The notes under the pieces were generated by a model that ran no database searches, was not told the DNA's origin, and worked only from the letters and a program-made list of their open reading frames with translations. The position numbers and the translations under genes are program-made. DNA of 23,165 nt, taken from positions 1 to 23,165 of the forward strand of contig CAYTER010000035.1 in NCBI GenBank assembly GCA_964436815.1, given 5' to 3'. Shown here piece after piece: positions 14,659 through 23,117 of the stretch (the stretch's first letter is position 1; each line of letters opens with the position of its first letter). This DNA is from UBA993 sp964436815. Its GTDB lineage: Bacteria; Bacillota; Dethiobacteria; DTU022.

Positions 14659-17502
14659 TTACTGCGGCTTTCTTTTTACCGGTTTTTTCGCCGGTTTCAG
14701 GATCTTTGCCAGCCACTGCCCGGTAAACGATGTTCTGAAAGCTGCTACCTCCTCAGGAGTTCCGGAAGCAACCACAGTTCCACCTCCGTCCCCGCCTTCA
14801 GGGCCAAGATCAATCAGGTAGTCGGCCCTTTTCAGAACCTCAAGGTTATGTTCGATGACCACAACCGTATTACCGCTTTCGACCAGGCGATCGAGAATCA
14901 CCAATAATTTGCTGATATCATCAAGATGCAGGCCGGTTGTTGGCTCATCCAAAATGTAAAGGCTGCGGCCGTTGCTACGGCGCGAGAGCTCAGTGGCCAG
15001 CTTCACCCGCTGTGCTTCGCCGCCCGAAAGCGTTGTCGCCGGTTGGCCGAGGTGAATATAGCCCAACCCCACATCAAAAAGCAGTTGCAGTTTACGCTGT
15101 ATCTTTGGAATGGCCGAGAAGAACTCGAGCGCTTCTTCCACGTTCATCGCCAGGACATCAGCAATGTTTTTCTCCTTGTAACGCACTTCGAGCGTTTCAC
15201 GATTATAACGTTTGCCACGGCAGACTTCGCAGGGCACATATACATCCGGCAGAAAATGCATCTCGATGCGCAGGATTCCGTCACCGCGGCAGGCTTCACA
15301 GCGACCACCCTTGACATTGAAGCTGAACCGCCCCTGTTTATAGCCCCGGCGGCGTGATTCCTGGGTTTTGGCAAATAGTTCCCTAATCCCGTCAAAAAGG
15401 CCGGTATAGGTGGCCGGGTTTGAACGGGGCGTGCGGCCGATCGGGGACTGATCGATTTCGATCACTTTATCAAGCTGTTCTGTCCCTTCAATGGCCCGAT
15501 GTTCTCCGGCCTGCTCCCGTGAACGGTGCAGCTTACGAGCCAGGGCCCGGGCCAGGATTTCGTTGATCAGGGTGCTCTTCCCGGAACCGGATACACCGGC
15601 AACACAAACAAAGAGCCCCAGGGGGATGCCGACATCTATATCTTTCAAATTATGCTCCCTGGCTCCGCGAATCCAAAGCCAGCGGTCGTTTGTTTCCCTT
15701 CTTTCCGCCGGAACAGTGACAAATCGCCGGCCGGCCAGGTAATCTCCGGTAACCGAATGCTCGGCATCCATAATATCCTGAAGGGTTCCTTCAGCGACTA
15801 TTTCACCCCCGCCGGCCCCGGCACCCGGCCCGATATCAACCAGGTGATCGGCGCTGCGGATCGTTTCTTCATCGTGTTCTACCACCAGCACCGTATTCCC
15901 CAAATCGCGCAGCGCTTTCAGGGTGCCGATCAAGCGGGCATTGTCACGCTGGTGCAGGCCAATGCTCGGCTCGTCAAGGATGTAGATCACTCCGGTCAGG
16001 CCGGAACCGATCTGGGTAGCCAACCTGATCCGCTGGGCTTCCCCGCCGGAAAGCGTGGCCGCAGCACGATCAAGGGTCAGGTACTGCAAACCGACGTTTT
16101 GTAAAAAACTGAGTCTTTCGCCAATCTCTTTTAAAACCTGGCGGGCGATATGCTCCTCACGGGGATTGAGTTTAAGCTCATTGAAAAAACGGCCGGCTTC
16201 TGCCACAGTAAGGGCAGCGAGATCGGCAATGTTACGCTCGCCAAGTAAAACTGCGAGGCTGGAAGGTTTCAACCGCTTCCCGCTGCAAACCGGACAGGGC
16301 CTAACCTGCATATAACGGGCCATTTCCGCACGCATATCCTCCGAAGCGGTTGCCGCGTAGCGGCGATCCAGCAACCGGAGGACACCTGGAAATGCCTTGC
16401 GGTAGTTACGGACCCTTCTAAACATGTTTACGTAACGGAAATTGATTACTTCCGGCGATCCATATAAAATCTTTTGCTGCAGCTCGGAGTCGAGATCCTT
16501 GAAGGGCTGATCGAGATCAACCTCCCAGGCTTTTGCCGCCGATTCCAGGAACTGCATATAATAGTTCTGACCTGACCAGGGGTGGATGGCTCCTTCGCGG
16601 ATTGATAATTCCGGAAAGGGTATGACCAGCTCTGCGGCAAATTCGGCTTTAGTGCCCAGGCCGCTGCATTCGGGACAAGCCCCGTAGGGACTGTTGAACG
16701 AAAAAATCCGGGGACTGATTTCCTCGAAACTGAAACCGCATTCGGCGCAGGCAAAATTTTCACTGAACAGCAGCTCCGAGCCCCCTACTTCCTCTACCAG
16801 GACCAGCCCCTCACTCAGCTTGAGAGCTGTTTCGATAGAATCAGCAAGGCGCGTACGGCTATCCTCACGCAAAACAAGGCGATCGACGACAACCTCAATA
16901 TCATGTTTTTTCTGCTTGTCGAGGACAATCTCTTCCTCCAGTTCCCGCACTTCACCATCAACCCTGATTCGCACGTAACCTTTGCGGCGCATATCTTCAA
17001 AAAGCTTTGTATACTCGCCTTTACGGCTGCGGACCAGGGGCGCTAAAACCTGAATACGGGTTTCCGCAGGCAGGGTCAGGACCTGGTCAACCATTTGCTG
17101 GACCGTCTGCTGACTGATGGGCTTGTTGCAGGTCGGACAATAAGGGTGACCGATCCGGGCATACAGAAGCCTGATATAGTCATAGATTTCCGTAACCGTG
17201 CCAACCGTTGAACGCGGGTTACGCGAAGCTGTCTTCTGGTCAATTGAGATGGCCGGGGAGAGCCCTTCAATCTGATCCAAGTCCGGTTTGTCCATCTGTC
17301 CCAAAAACTGGCGGGCATAGGCCGAAAGCGATTCCACGTAACGTCTCTGTCCTTCGGCATAGATAGTATCAAAGGCCAGCGACGACTTTCCGGAGCCGCT
17401 CAGGCCGGTAAAAACAATCAGTTTGTTGCGGGGCAGGGTCAGGTTAATATTTTTAAGGTTGTGTTCCCTGGCACCACGGATAATAATTTCTTCGGTCGAC
17501 AA
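14659..17502 (-). CDS. uvrA: Excinuclease ABC subunit A
   Basis: UvrA is the damage-sensing ATPase that loads UvrB at lesions. Two ABC modules are visible. The first has Walker A GLSGSGKSS near the N-terminus and signature LSGGEAQRIRLA. The second has GVSGSGKSTL and signature LSGGEAQRVKLA, each followed by an ILDEP Walker B. Zinc-binding cysteine pairs are present in both halves (CAECGFSFEE with CPECSGLG; CEACRGDG with CEVCRGKRYN). A GTG at 17511 also opens the frame, but it lies inside the AGAGGTG ribosome binding site. The TTG at 17502, 6 nt after it, is the better start and gives 947 residues. It sits 31 nt after uvrB in the usual Bacillota uvrBA order. Confidence 0.97.
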   Translation of the reverse strand: MSTEEIIIRGAREHNLKNINLTLPRNKLIVFTGLSGSGKSSLAFDTIYAEGQRRYVESLSAYARQFLGQMDKPDLDQIEGLSPAISIDQKTASRNPRSTVGTVTEIYDYIRLLYARIGHPYCPTCNKPISQQTVQQMVDQVLTLPAETRIQVLAPLVRSRKGEYTKLFEDMRRKGYVRIRVDGEVRELEEEIVLDKQKKHDIEVVVDRLVLREDSRTRLADSIETALKLSEGLVLVEEVGGSELLFSENFACAECGFSFEEISPRIFSFNSPYGACPECSGLGTKAEFAAELVIPFPELSIREGAIHPWSGQNYYMQFLESAAKAWEVDLDQPFKDLDSELQQKILYGSPEVINFRYVNMFRRVRNYRKAFPGVLRLLDRRYAATASEDMRAEMARYMQVRPCPVCSGKRLKPSSLAVLLGERNIADLAALTVAEAGRFFNELKLNPREEHIARQVLKEIGERLSFLQNVGLQYLTLDRAAATLSGGEAQRIRLATQIGSGLTGVIYILDEPSIGLHQRDNARLIGTLKALRDLGNTVLVVEHDEETIRSADHLVDIGPGAGAGGGEIVAEGTLQDIMDAEHSVTGDYLAGRRFVTVPAERRETNDRWLWIRGAREHNLKDIDVGIPLGLFVCVAGVSGSGKSTLINEILARALARKLHRSREQAGEHRAIEGTEQLDKVIEIDQSPIGRTPRSNPATYTGLFDGIRELFAKTQESRRRGYKQGRFSFNVKGGRCEACRGDGILRIEMHFLPDVYVPCEVCRGKRYNRETLEVRYKEKNIADVLAMNVEEALEFFSAIPKIQRKLQLLFDVGLGYIHLGQPATTLSGGEAQRVKLATELSRRSNGRSLYILDEPTTGLHLDDISKLLVILDRLVESGNTVVVIEHNLEVLKRADYLIDLGPEGGDGGGTVVASGTPEEVAAFRTSFTGQWLAKILKPAKKPVKRKPQ

Positions 17503-17533
17503 ATATTCCACCTCTATTACTGACAGGTTCTGA

Positions 17534-19393
17534 TTAAACCATTTTTTCCATTGCGAAGATTAGATCCCGTAATTCCGCCGCCCGTTCGAAAGCCAGTTCT
17601 TTTGATGCCTGACGCATCTCCCGGCGCAATTTTTCAATCGTCTTGCGCCTCTTTTCAGCAGGAAGTTTTTTATAATCATCCTCCAGGTAACGTTCTTCTT
17701 CCTCGGCTACCGCCGTGGCCTCAATCAAGGAAAACACCGGTTTGACAATCGTCTGCGGGATAATGCCGTGTTCCTCATTATAGGCAATCTGCTTTATGCG
17801 GCGGCGTTCNNNNNNNNNNNNNNNNNNNNNNNNNNNNNNNNNNNNNNNNNNNNNNNNNNNNNNNNNNNNNNNNNNNNNNNNNNNNNNNNNNNNNNNNNNN
17901 NNNNNNNNNAGGCGCAAGCCCCTGATAATCGACATTCTTTCCAGGGCATCAATATCAGAGTGCATGTAACGCACCCTGATCCCCATGTTTCTGTAATAAT
18001 CGGTCAGATCCTCAGCCATGCGCTTGGTCATCGTTGTCACCAGTACTCTTTGATTGGCTTCAGCCCGGGTCCTGATCTCGCCGTAGAGATCATCGACCTG
18101 GCCTACTGCCGTGCGCACTTCAACTTCAGGATCGACCAGCCCCGTAGGACGAATAATTTGTTCCACCACCGCCGAGCTGTGATCCAGTTCCCATGGTCCC
18201 GGTGTGGCCGAAACAAAAATTGCCTGTTTGACCAGACTTTCATATTCGTCAAATTTCAGGGGGCGATTATCAAGGGCTGAGGGCAACCTGAAACCATATT
18301 CCACCAGGTTGCTTTTGCGCGAAAAGTCTCCGCGATACATCCCGTTAATCTGGGGGATGGTTATATGCGATTCGTCGACAACCATTAACATGTCTTCCGG
18401 AAAGTAATCGAGCAGGGTCGCCGGCCTGCTGCCGGGAGCCCTTCCGTCAAGGTGACGTGAATAATTCTCAATCCCGCTGCAGAAACCGATCTCCTGCAGC
18501 ATTTCCAGGTCATAGTTGGTTCGCTGTTCCAGACGCTGGGCTTCAAGCAGCCGATCACGGCTCCGGAAGTAGGCCAACCTTTCCTGCAGCTCGGCTTCAA
18601 TATCAACAACAGCCCGTTTCAGCTGATTTGGCGCAGTAACATAATGCGTGGTCGGAAAAATGGCGACATGTGCTCTTTGCCCGCTGACCCGCCCACTGAC
18701 GAGATCGATTTCGCGCAGTTTTTCAATTTCATCGCCAAAAAGTTCAACCCTGATGGCCGCTTCGGAAAACGAAGCGGGAATAATTTCAATAACATCGCCT
18801 CTGACCCTGAAGGTACCGCGATGAAAATCGATCTCATTGCGCTGGTACTGGATCTCAACCAGCCGATCGATAATCTGCTCCCGGCTCATTTTCATGCCTG
18901 TGCGCAAAGATAAAACCTGCTCCAGGTACTCCTGGGGCGAACCAAGACCATAGATACAGGAGACTGAAGCAACAATTACCACATCGCGCCGCTCAAGCAG
19001 CGAGCTGGTCGCCGAATGCCGCAGCTTATCAATTTCATCATTAATCGACGAGTCTTTCTCGATGTAGGTATCACTTGACGGCAGATAAGCTTCAGGTTGA
19101 TAGTAGTCATAGTAGCTGATAAAATATTCCACCGCGTTATCGGGAAAGAGCTCTTTGAATTCACTGCAAAGCTGGGCAGCCAGAATTTTATTCGGCGCCA
19201 TAACCAAGGTCGGACGCTGAACTTTCTCAATCACATTGGCAATGGTAAAAGTTTTTCCCGAACCGGTTACGCCAAGCAGGGTCTGGTAATTATAGCCCCG
19301 GCGCAAACCTTGCACCAGGGCTTCTATTGCTTCAGGCTGATCGCCGGACGGTTGATGCTCCGCCTTTATTTTAAAAAGACCATTTGCGGCCAA
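17534..19393 (-). CDS. uvrB: Excinuclease ABC subunit B (interrupted by an assembly gap)
   Basis: UvrB is the helicase-like subunit that verifies damage and recruits UvrC. Visible parts are Walker A GVTGSGKT (41-48), the beta-hairpin region (YYDYYQPEAYLP), the DESH Walker B box (VVDESHITIPQ), FVSATPGPWE, and the C-terminal UVR motif (EKLRREMRQASKELAFERAAELRD). The start is TTG, 7 nt after GGAGG. A run of 100 N replaces the part that should hold helicase motifs V (GINLLREGLD) and VI (QTIGRAAR). Compared with the E. coli protein about 223 nt are missing, which would bring the length to about 660, the family norm. The gene is therefore probably intact in the organism. Confidence 0.97.
   Translation of the reverse strand: MAANGLFKIKAEHQPSGDQPEAIEALVQGLRRGYNYQTLLGVTGSGKTFTIANVIEKVQRPTLVMAPNKILAAQLCSEFKELFPDNAVEYFISYYDYYQPEAYLPSSDTYIEKDSSINDEIDKLRHSATSSLLERRDVVIVASVSCIYGLGSPQEYLEQVLSLRTGMKMSREQIIDRLVEIQYQRNEIDFHRGTFRVRGDVIEIIPASFSEAAIRVELFGDEIEKLREIDLVSGRVSGQRAHVAIFPTTHYVTAPNQLKRAVVDIEAELQERLAYFRSRDRLLEAQRLEQRTNYDLEMLQEIGFCSGIENYSRHLDGRAPGSRPATLLDYFPEDMLMVVDESHITIPQINGMYRGDFSRKSNLVEYGFRLPSALDNRPLKFDEYESLVKQAIFVSATPGPWELDHSSAVVEQIIRPTGLVDPEVEVRTAVGQVDDLYGEIRTRAEANQRVLVTTMTKRMAEDLTDYYRNMGIRVRYMHSDIDALERMSIIRGLRXXXXXXXXXXXXXXXXXXXXXXXXXXXXXXXXXXERRRIKQIAYNEEHGIIPQTIVKPVFSLIEATAVAEEEERYLEDDYKKLPAEKRRKTIEKLRREMRQASKELAFERAAELRDLIFAMEKMV
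17810..17909. other. Assembly gap of 100 N inside uvrB
   Basis: Exactly 100 undetermined bases, the usual placeholder for a scaffold gap of unknown size. Coding resumes in the same frame on both sides. Homology to E. coli UvrB suggests a true gap of about 223 nt; 100 and 223 leave the same remainder modulo 3, so the frame holds by chance. Confidence 0.98.
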
Positions 19394-19415
19394 AGCTCCA
19401 CCTCCAACAAGGTCT

Positions 19416-19424
19416 ATTATAGCA
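19416..19424 (-). promoter_or_regulatory. Extended -10 promoter for uvrBAC
   Basis: The minus strand reads TG-C-TATAAT, a perfect -10 with the extended TG element, 22 nt before the uvrB start codon. No good -35 is seen. No LexA (Cheo) box of the GAAC-N4-GTTC type is visible around it, although uvrB is commonly an SOS gene in Bacillota. Confidence 0.65.
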
Positions 19425-19469
19425 CAATTTAGTTGCCGGAAGATTTTAGGAGATAGCGGGGAAGAAGTT

Positions 19470-20042
19470 TCAGTTGATTAGTTTCGGTAAAACTTCCCAG
19501 AGGATGATCGTCAGGCCAACAAGGCAAAAGAGAGCTGTTGTTCCGATCCTTAAATAGCTGGGTTTTAGCTTGGATATGAAACGGCTGCCGAGATAGACGG
19601 CGATCAGGTGGTTTAAAAGCATAGCCAGCATAGCCCCGACAAAAACCGCAATGGGATAACCAAAGCCGGCAGCCAGGAACATGGCGGCCAGCTGGGTTTT
19701 ATCCCCGAACTCGGCTACAAAAACCATTACCATGGTCTGAATAAAACCATCCCGCCGATCGCATTCTTCCGATGAACCATCTTTACGATGATAATTCAGG
19801 ATGCCCATGATAATAAAAACCAGCCCGGAAATTAAAGCAATCAGGGAATGGGGCAGTTGAGCGGCAAGAAAACCGCCAACAGCCACAGCCAGGCCGATCA
19901 CAACCGCCAATGCAGCCATGGCGCCCGCCAGGACCTGGAGGGGAGGGTAACGGCAGGCCATGGTGAGCGATACCAGCTGAGTTTTATCACCAAACTCAGC
20001 AACAAATACGGTCACAAAAGCAGCTAGAGCAGCTGCTAACAT
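19470..20042 (-). CDS. GDT1/UPF0016 (TMEM165) family cation transporter
   Basis: This 190-residue membrane protein has six predicted helices in two homologous halves. Each half carries the family signature E-x-G-D-K-T: EFGDKTQL at residues 16-23 and again at 111-118. The family includes bacterial Mn2+ exporters and eukaryotic Golgi Mn2+/Ca2+ transporters, so a role in manganese homeostasis is the best inference; the ion cannot be proven from sequence. The start is ATG, 6 nt after GGAGG. Bacterial members are often controlled by the yybP-ykoY manganese riboswitch, but only 36 nt separate this gene from the preceding one, too little to hold it. It is probably cotranscribed with ctpA and the PDZ gene. 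Confidence 0.92.
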   Translation of the reverse strand: MLAAALAAFVTVFVAEFGDKTQLVSLTMACRYPPLQVLAGAMAALAVVIGLAVAVGGFLAAQLPHSLIALISGLVFIIMGILNYHRKDGSSEECDRRDGFIQTMVMVFVAEFGDKTQLAAMFLAAGFGYPIAVFVGAMLAMLLNHLIAVYLGSRFISKLKPSYLRIGTTALFCLVGLTIILWEVLPKLIN

Positions 20043-20078
20043 CGAGCACCTCCATCATTATTAATCGTAGAACCGGCT

Positions 20079-21461
20079 TCAGCGGTTATTGATCCTCCGG
20101 ATACCGGTCAGTTTGCCAAAAACCTGTTTGAGACTGTTTAAGGGATCGGGTTTTCTTAATTCCAGATAGACCGGTGAATCTTCAGCCGGAACAGGAATGA
20201 TACCAAGCGCTGCACTGCGGTGCAGGGCTGAATAGGCCGAATTTCCCTGAATTTCCAGTAAACCCGGGTGGGATCCTTCTTTTTTCCCGGAATACTCCTT
20301 CTTGAGAATTACCGAGAACTGATCTGTTCCCCGTCTGCCATCGAGCAGCACCATGAAATAACTGTTTTCAATGGCCTCCATCAAATCAGTCCCGCTGGTC
20401 ACCCTGTTGCCATTAACCGTAAGGAGTAAATCATCTCCGTTCAAGCCGGCTTCAGCAGCAGGGGAACCAGGCAGGACCATCATCAGTTTCACACCTTCGG
20501 AAGCCTGCCGGTAAAGGAGTTCAGCATCCCTTTCCCGCTTATTGCCAAGCAGGATCAGCAGTTCATGCCCGAGTGGAGCAAATACTACACCGGGCAATAC
20601 CAGTAGAGTCCAATATTCGGCTGTAATACCAACGGCCAGTAAAATCAGGCTGTATATGGCAAGCCATTTAGCTGAAAAAACACTGCGCCCGCGCGGAGTC
20701 GATGATAGAGCCAGATCAGCGTAACCAAGCCCGGCAGCTACCGGAATGAGCATATACTGCAGGCTCTCTCCGGCTTCAGGTTGAACAGTCGATTTTAGAA
20801 TCGGCCACCATTCAGGCATACTGACCCCAACAATATCTGCCTGGGCGACAACTGCAACCATCAGGGCGGCCAGGGGTAAAGGCCAGAAGCGCTGGAGGGA
20901 AAAGGCGCCGGTAACCACACCGCCGTCCTGTTTTAAAAATATGGGACTGCTGCCCCAATGCCCCCCGCAGTAAATAAGCACCGCTTCGACCAGGTGCAGC
21001 AAACCGATTAACACGAGCAGCGCCGGGATATGAATTTGTAAAAGAGCGCTTATTACACCATATCCCGCCAACTCCGGGAATAGCGGCATTAGCAGGTGAC
21101 GGACGAAGAGAACAGAAACGGCGACAATTCCTCCGGCATAGGAAAAACAGAGATAACGGGGATTAATCAACAGCAACAGGAGGGCAACCGGCCAGATAAA
21201 GTACAGCCCGATTTGCTCCAGGGAAAGACCGAGAAAAATCAAAACCACACTGGCCAGCAGACCGCCAAGTACGCCAAGGCCAAACGACAGCAGCATCTGT
21301 CTGCTCAGGCTGTTAATTGGACGACCGAAAAGTTTCGTTTCTACAGCGGCAACCCGCCGGTACTGCATGAGAATAAGAAACAGCACAATCCAGAAAATTG
21401 GCGTGAAAATAGCGATCAAAAAAGTAGTCAGAAATATCCTGCCGATTTCAACCAACAGCAT
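20079..21461 (-). CDS. Multi-pass membrane protein with C-terminal PDZ domain (MinJ-like)
   Basis: The 460-residue protein has about eight hydrophobic segments through residue 305. A PDZ domain follows at about 318-390, with the carboxylate-binding-type GSPAAEAGLNGDDLLLTVNG segment. A short C-terminal tail ends the protein. Proteins of this layout sit next to ctpA in many Bacillota; in B. subtilis the neighbour is MinJ, a division-site protein linking DivIVA to MinD. Orthology to MinJ is inferred from layout and position only, so no symbol is given. The ATG lies 3 nt after the ctpA stop, with GGAGG 13 nt upstream, suggesting coupling to ctpA. A partnership with the CtpA protease is plausible but unproven. 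Confidence 0.85.
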   Translation of the reverse strand: MLLVEIGRIFLTTFLIAIFTPIFWIVLFLILMQYRRVAAVETKLFGRPINSLSRQMLLSFGLGVLGGLLASVVLIFLGLSLEQIGLYFIWPVALLLLLINPRYLCFSYAGGIVAVSVLFVRHLLMPLFPELAGYGVISALLQIHIPALLVLIGLLHLVEAVLIYCGGHWGSSPIFLKQDGGVVTGAFSLQRFWPLPLAALMVAVVAQADIVGVSMPEWWPILKSTVQPEAGESLQYMLIPVAAGLGYADLALSSTPRGRSVFSAKWLAIYSLILLAVGITAEYWTLLVLPGVVFAPLGHELLILLGNKRERDAELLYRQASEGVKLMMVLPGSPAAEAGLNGDDLLLTVNGNRVTSGTDLMEAIENSYFMVLLDGRRGTDQFSVILKKEYSGKKEGSHPGLLEIQGNSAYSALHRSAALGIIPVPAEDSPVYLELRKPDPLNSLKQVFGKLTGIRRINNR

Positions 21462-21464
21462 TAT

Positions 21465-22940
21465 TTAATTATGGCCTCCGGTAATGGTCCATAGTCCGGG
21501 TTTTCTGATCAGCTCCAGGGCATAATTCAGCTGGTCGTCATTTTCCCTGGCGGCAAGATCAAGCGCCTCACGCAGCTCCACCCAGGTTTGATCCTCAAAT
21601 TTACCGGTTCCGTTCAACCCCGAAGCAATCTGAAAATTGGTCAGGGCGATAGAAGTAGACAAGTCAAAGTAACCGGTTACCTCAACCGTAAAACCAATCT
21701 GATCAAGCATCATCTGCAGCATCTCAACTTCGACCCCGTAATCGCCCTGTTCCAGGCTGCCCGGGAAGAAGTAATGATAATAACGCAATATTTCCGGCAT
21801 TTCAACTTCAAAATCCGGTGCGATGCCGTGTTCGTGGATGTCATGACCAGAGGGAGTGAAGTAGCGGGCAATGGTCAGGAGAATACCACTGCCATCAACC
21901 AGGTTGGCCAACTGCTGCACAGAAGCTTTGCCATAAGTGGTTTTGCCGACCAGAAGAGCGGCATTCCTGTCCTGCAGCGCCCCGGCCAACAGCTCAGAGG
22001 AGCTTGCTGAATCTTCGTTAATCAGCACAACGATCGGGTATGGTTTTTTTTCAGCGCTCGAATAATAGGTGTTTCTGACCTCGCCGTCTCTGCCGACCAG
22101 CCTGACTATTTCGCCTTCAGGCACCAGAAGCCGCGCAATCTCCACCGCCTGATCGACCAACCCGCCGGGGTTGTTGCGCAGGTCAAGAATCAAGCCCGTG
22201 CTGAGGCCGCGTCTTTCAATGTCCCTGAACTGGGAGCTGAACTCGCCAGCCGTGTTGCTGTCAAAACTGCTGATCCGGATATACCCGAGTCCATCATCGA
22301 GCATTTCGCTGAAAACAGTGGCTACGGTGATTTCAGCCCGGTTAACGGAAATCTTGAGCGGATCATCGGCGCCCGGTCTCTTAATCAGGACTTCAACCGG
22401 TACCCGGGAAGGCCCCCTTAAGAGCTCCACTGCCCGGCTGACACCCTGCCCGGTCAGTTCTTCACCATCAGCTTCAAGCAGGTAATCTCCCGGGCTTAAA
22501 CCGCTCTCTTCGGCAGGAGATCCCGGAAAAACTTCAAATACTACGATCCGACCGTTGGTTTCAACGATCCTGACCCCGATACCGCTGTATGAGCCCTGTG
22601 TATCGGTCATGAATTCTTCAAGCTCCGCAGGATCAAAAAAACGAACCTGGGGATCACCGATACTCTCGATCATTCCGCGTAAGGCTCCTTCAATCAGCTC
22701 TTCCTTCTCTACCGGGGAAAAATAATAATCGGTAATTGTATTCAAGGCTTCCTGGATAACCATGACATCCGCTTCAAGCTCACGGCGGACCGGTTCATAT
22801 TTGATTACCGTAGGCTCGTCCCCGGTTGCCTGCCCTGCTCCTTTGCCTGCCAGGTAATAGGTCGCCAGGTTGGTTCCGATCAGAACCAGCAGGCCAATAA
22901 TCACATATCGTAGGATAGTTTTTTTACCGCGATCTTCCAT
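21465..22940 (-). CDS. S41-family C-terminal processing protease (CtpA/CtpB type)
   Basis: This is a serine protease anchored outside the membrane that trims or degrades envelope proteins. The 491 residues comprise an N-terminal signal anchor (about 11-31), a PDZ domain (about 115-190), the S41 core, and a C-terminal peptidoglycan-binding domain (about 400-460). The catalytic pair is visible: S313 in the SASSSELLAGAL motif and K338 in TTYGKASVQ, 25 residues apart as in E. coli Prc. The start ATG has an AGGAG site about 10 nt upstream and a good promoter. Bacillota homologues include CtpB, which cleaves SpoIVFA during sporulation; whether this one does so is unknown. It is the first gene of its unit. 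Confidence 0.95.
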   Translation of the reverse strand: MEDRGKKTILRYVIIGLLVLIGTNLATYYLAGKGAGQATGDEPTVIKYEPVRRELEADVMVIQEALNTITDYYFSPVEKEELIEGALRGMIESIGDPQVRFFDPAELEEFMTDTQGSYSGIGVRIVETNGRIVVFEVFPGSPAEESGLSPGDYLLEADGEELTGQGVSRAVELLRGPSRVPVEVLIKRPGADDPLKISVNRAEITVATVFSEMLDDGLGYIRISSFDSNTAGEFSSQFRDIERRGLSTGLILDLRNNPGGLVDQAVEIARLLVPEGEIVRLVGRDGEVRNTYYSSAEKKPYPIVVLINEDSASSSELLAGALQDRNAALLVGKTTYGKASVQQLANLVDGSGILLTIARYFTPSGHDIHEHGIAPDFEVEMPEILRYYHYFFPGSLEQGDYGVEVEMLQMMLDQIGFTVEVTGYFDLSTSIALTNFQIASGLNGTGKFEDQTWVELREALDLAARENDDQLNYALELIRKPGLWTITGGHN

Positions 22941-22974
22941 TTACGCCAACTCCTATAATTCAACGTTAAAGTAA

Positions 22975-23004
22975 TTTATATTTTCAAAGTTCCGGCACCG
23001 TCAA
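22975..23004 (-). promoter_or_regulatory. Sigma-A-type promoter for ctpA
   Basis: On the minus strand TTGACG (22999-23004) is separated by 18 nt from TATAAA (22975-22980). Each matches the vegetative consensus at five of six positions. A start near 22968 gives a leader of about 28 nt containing the AGGAG ribosome binding site. Confidence 0.7.
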
Positions 23005-23048
23005 TTATCATATCACAAAATTGCAGACTAATTATTAATATTTAAGCT

Positions 23049-23076
23049 GAAGGCCATCCTGGTCGGGATGGCCTTC
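23049..23076 (-). terminator. Strong hairpin, probable terminator of the upstream gene
   Basis: An 11-bp perfect stem (GAAGGCCATCC with GGATGGCCTTC) encloses a 6-nt loop. It lies about 40 nt past the stop codon of the partial gene at the right edge and before the ctpA promoter. The following minus-strand sequence is AT-rich but lacks a real U-run, so termination efficiency is uncertain. Confidence 0.55.
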
Positions 23077-23117
23077 TTAAAATAGATCTGCCTGGACCGT
23101 TCGTTTTAATCTATCTT

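Noticed and set aside
15526..16104. Long plus-strand open frame (192 codons) opposite uvrA, and similar ones at 65-640 and 937-1479
   Set aside because: They lie fully antisense to strongly conserved genes, have no recognisable domain, and are expected shadows of codon bias.
17509..17511. GTG 17511 as the uvrA start
   Set aside because: It is part of the likely ribosome binding site AGAGGTG; TTG 17502 has proper spacing, though GTG cannot be fully excluded.
20043..20078. yybP-ykoY manganese riboswitch before the GDT1-type gene
   Set aside because: Only 36 nt are available and the conserved aptamer is not present.
20071..20087. Small inverted repeat AACCG/CGGTT at the PDZ gene stop
   Set aside because: Five-bp stem without a U-tract; not a terminator and likely chance.
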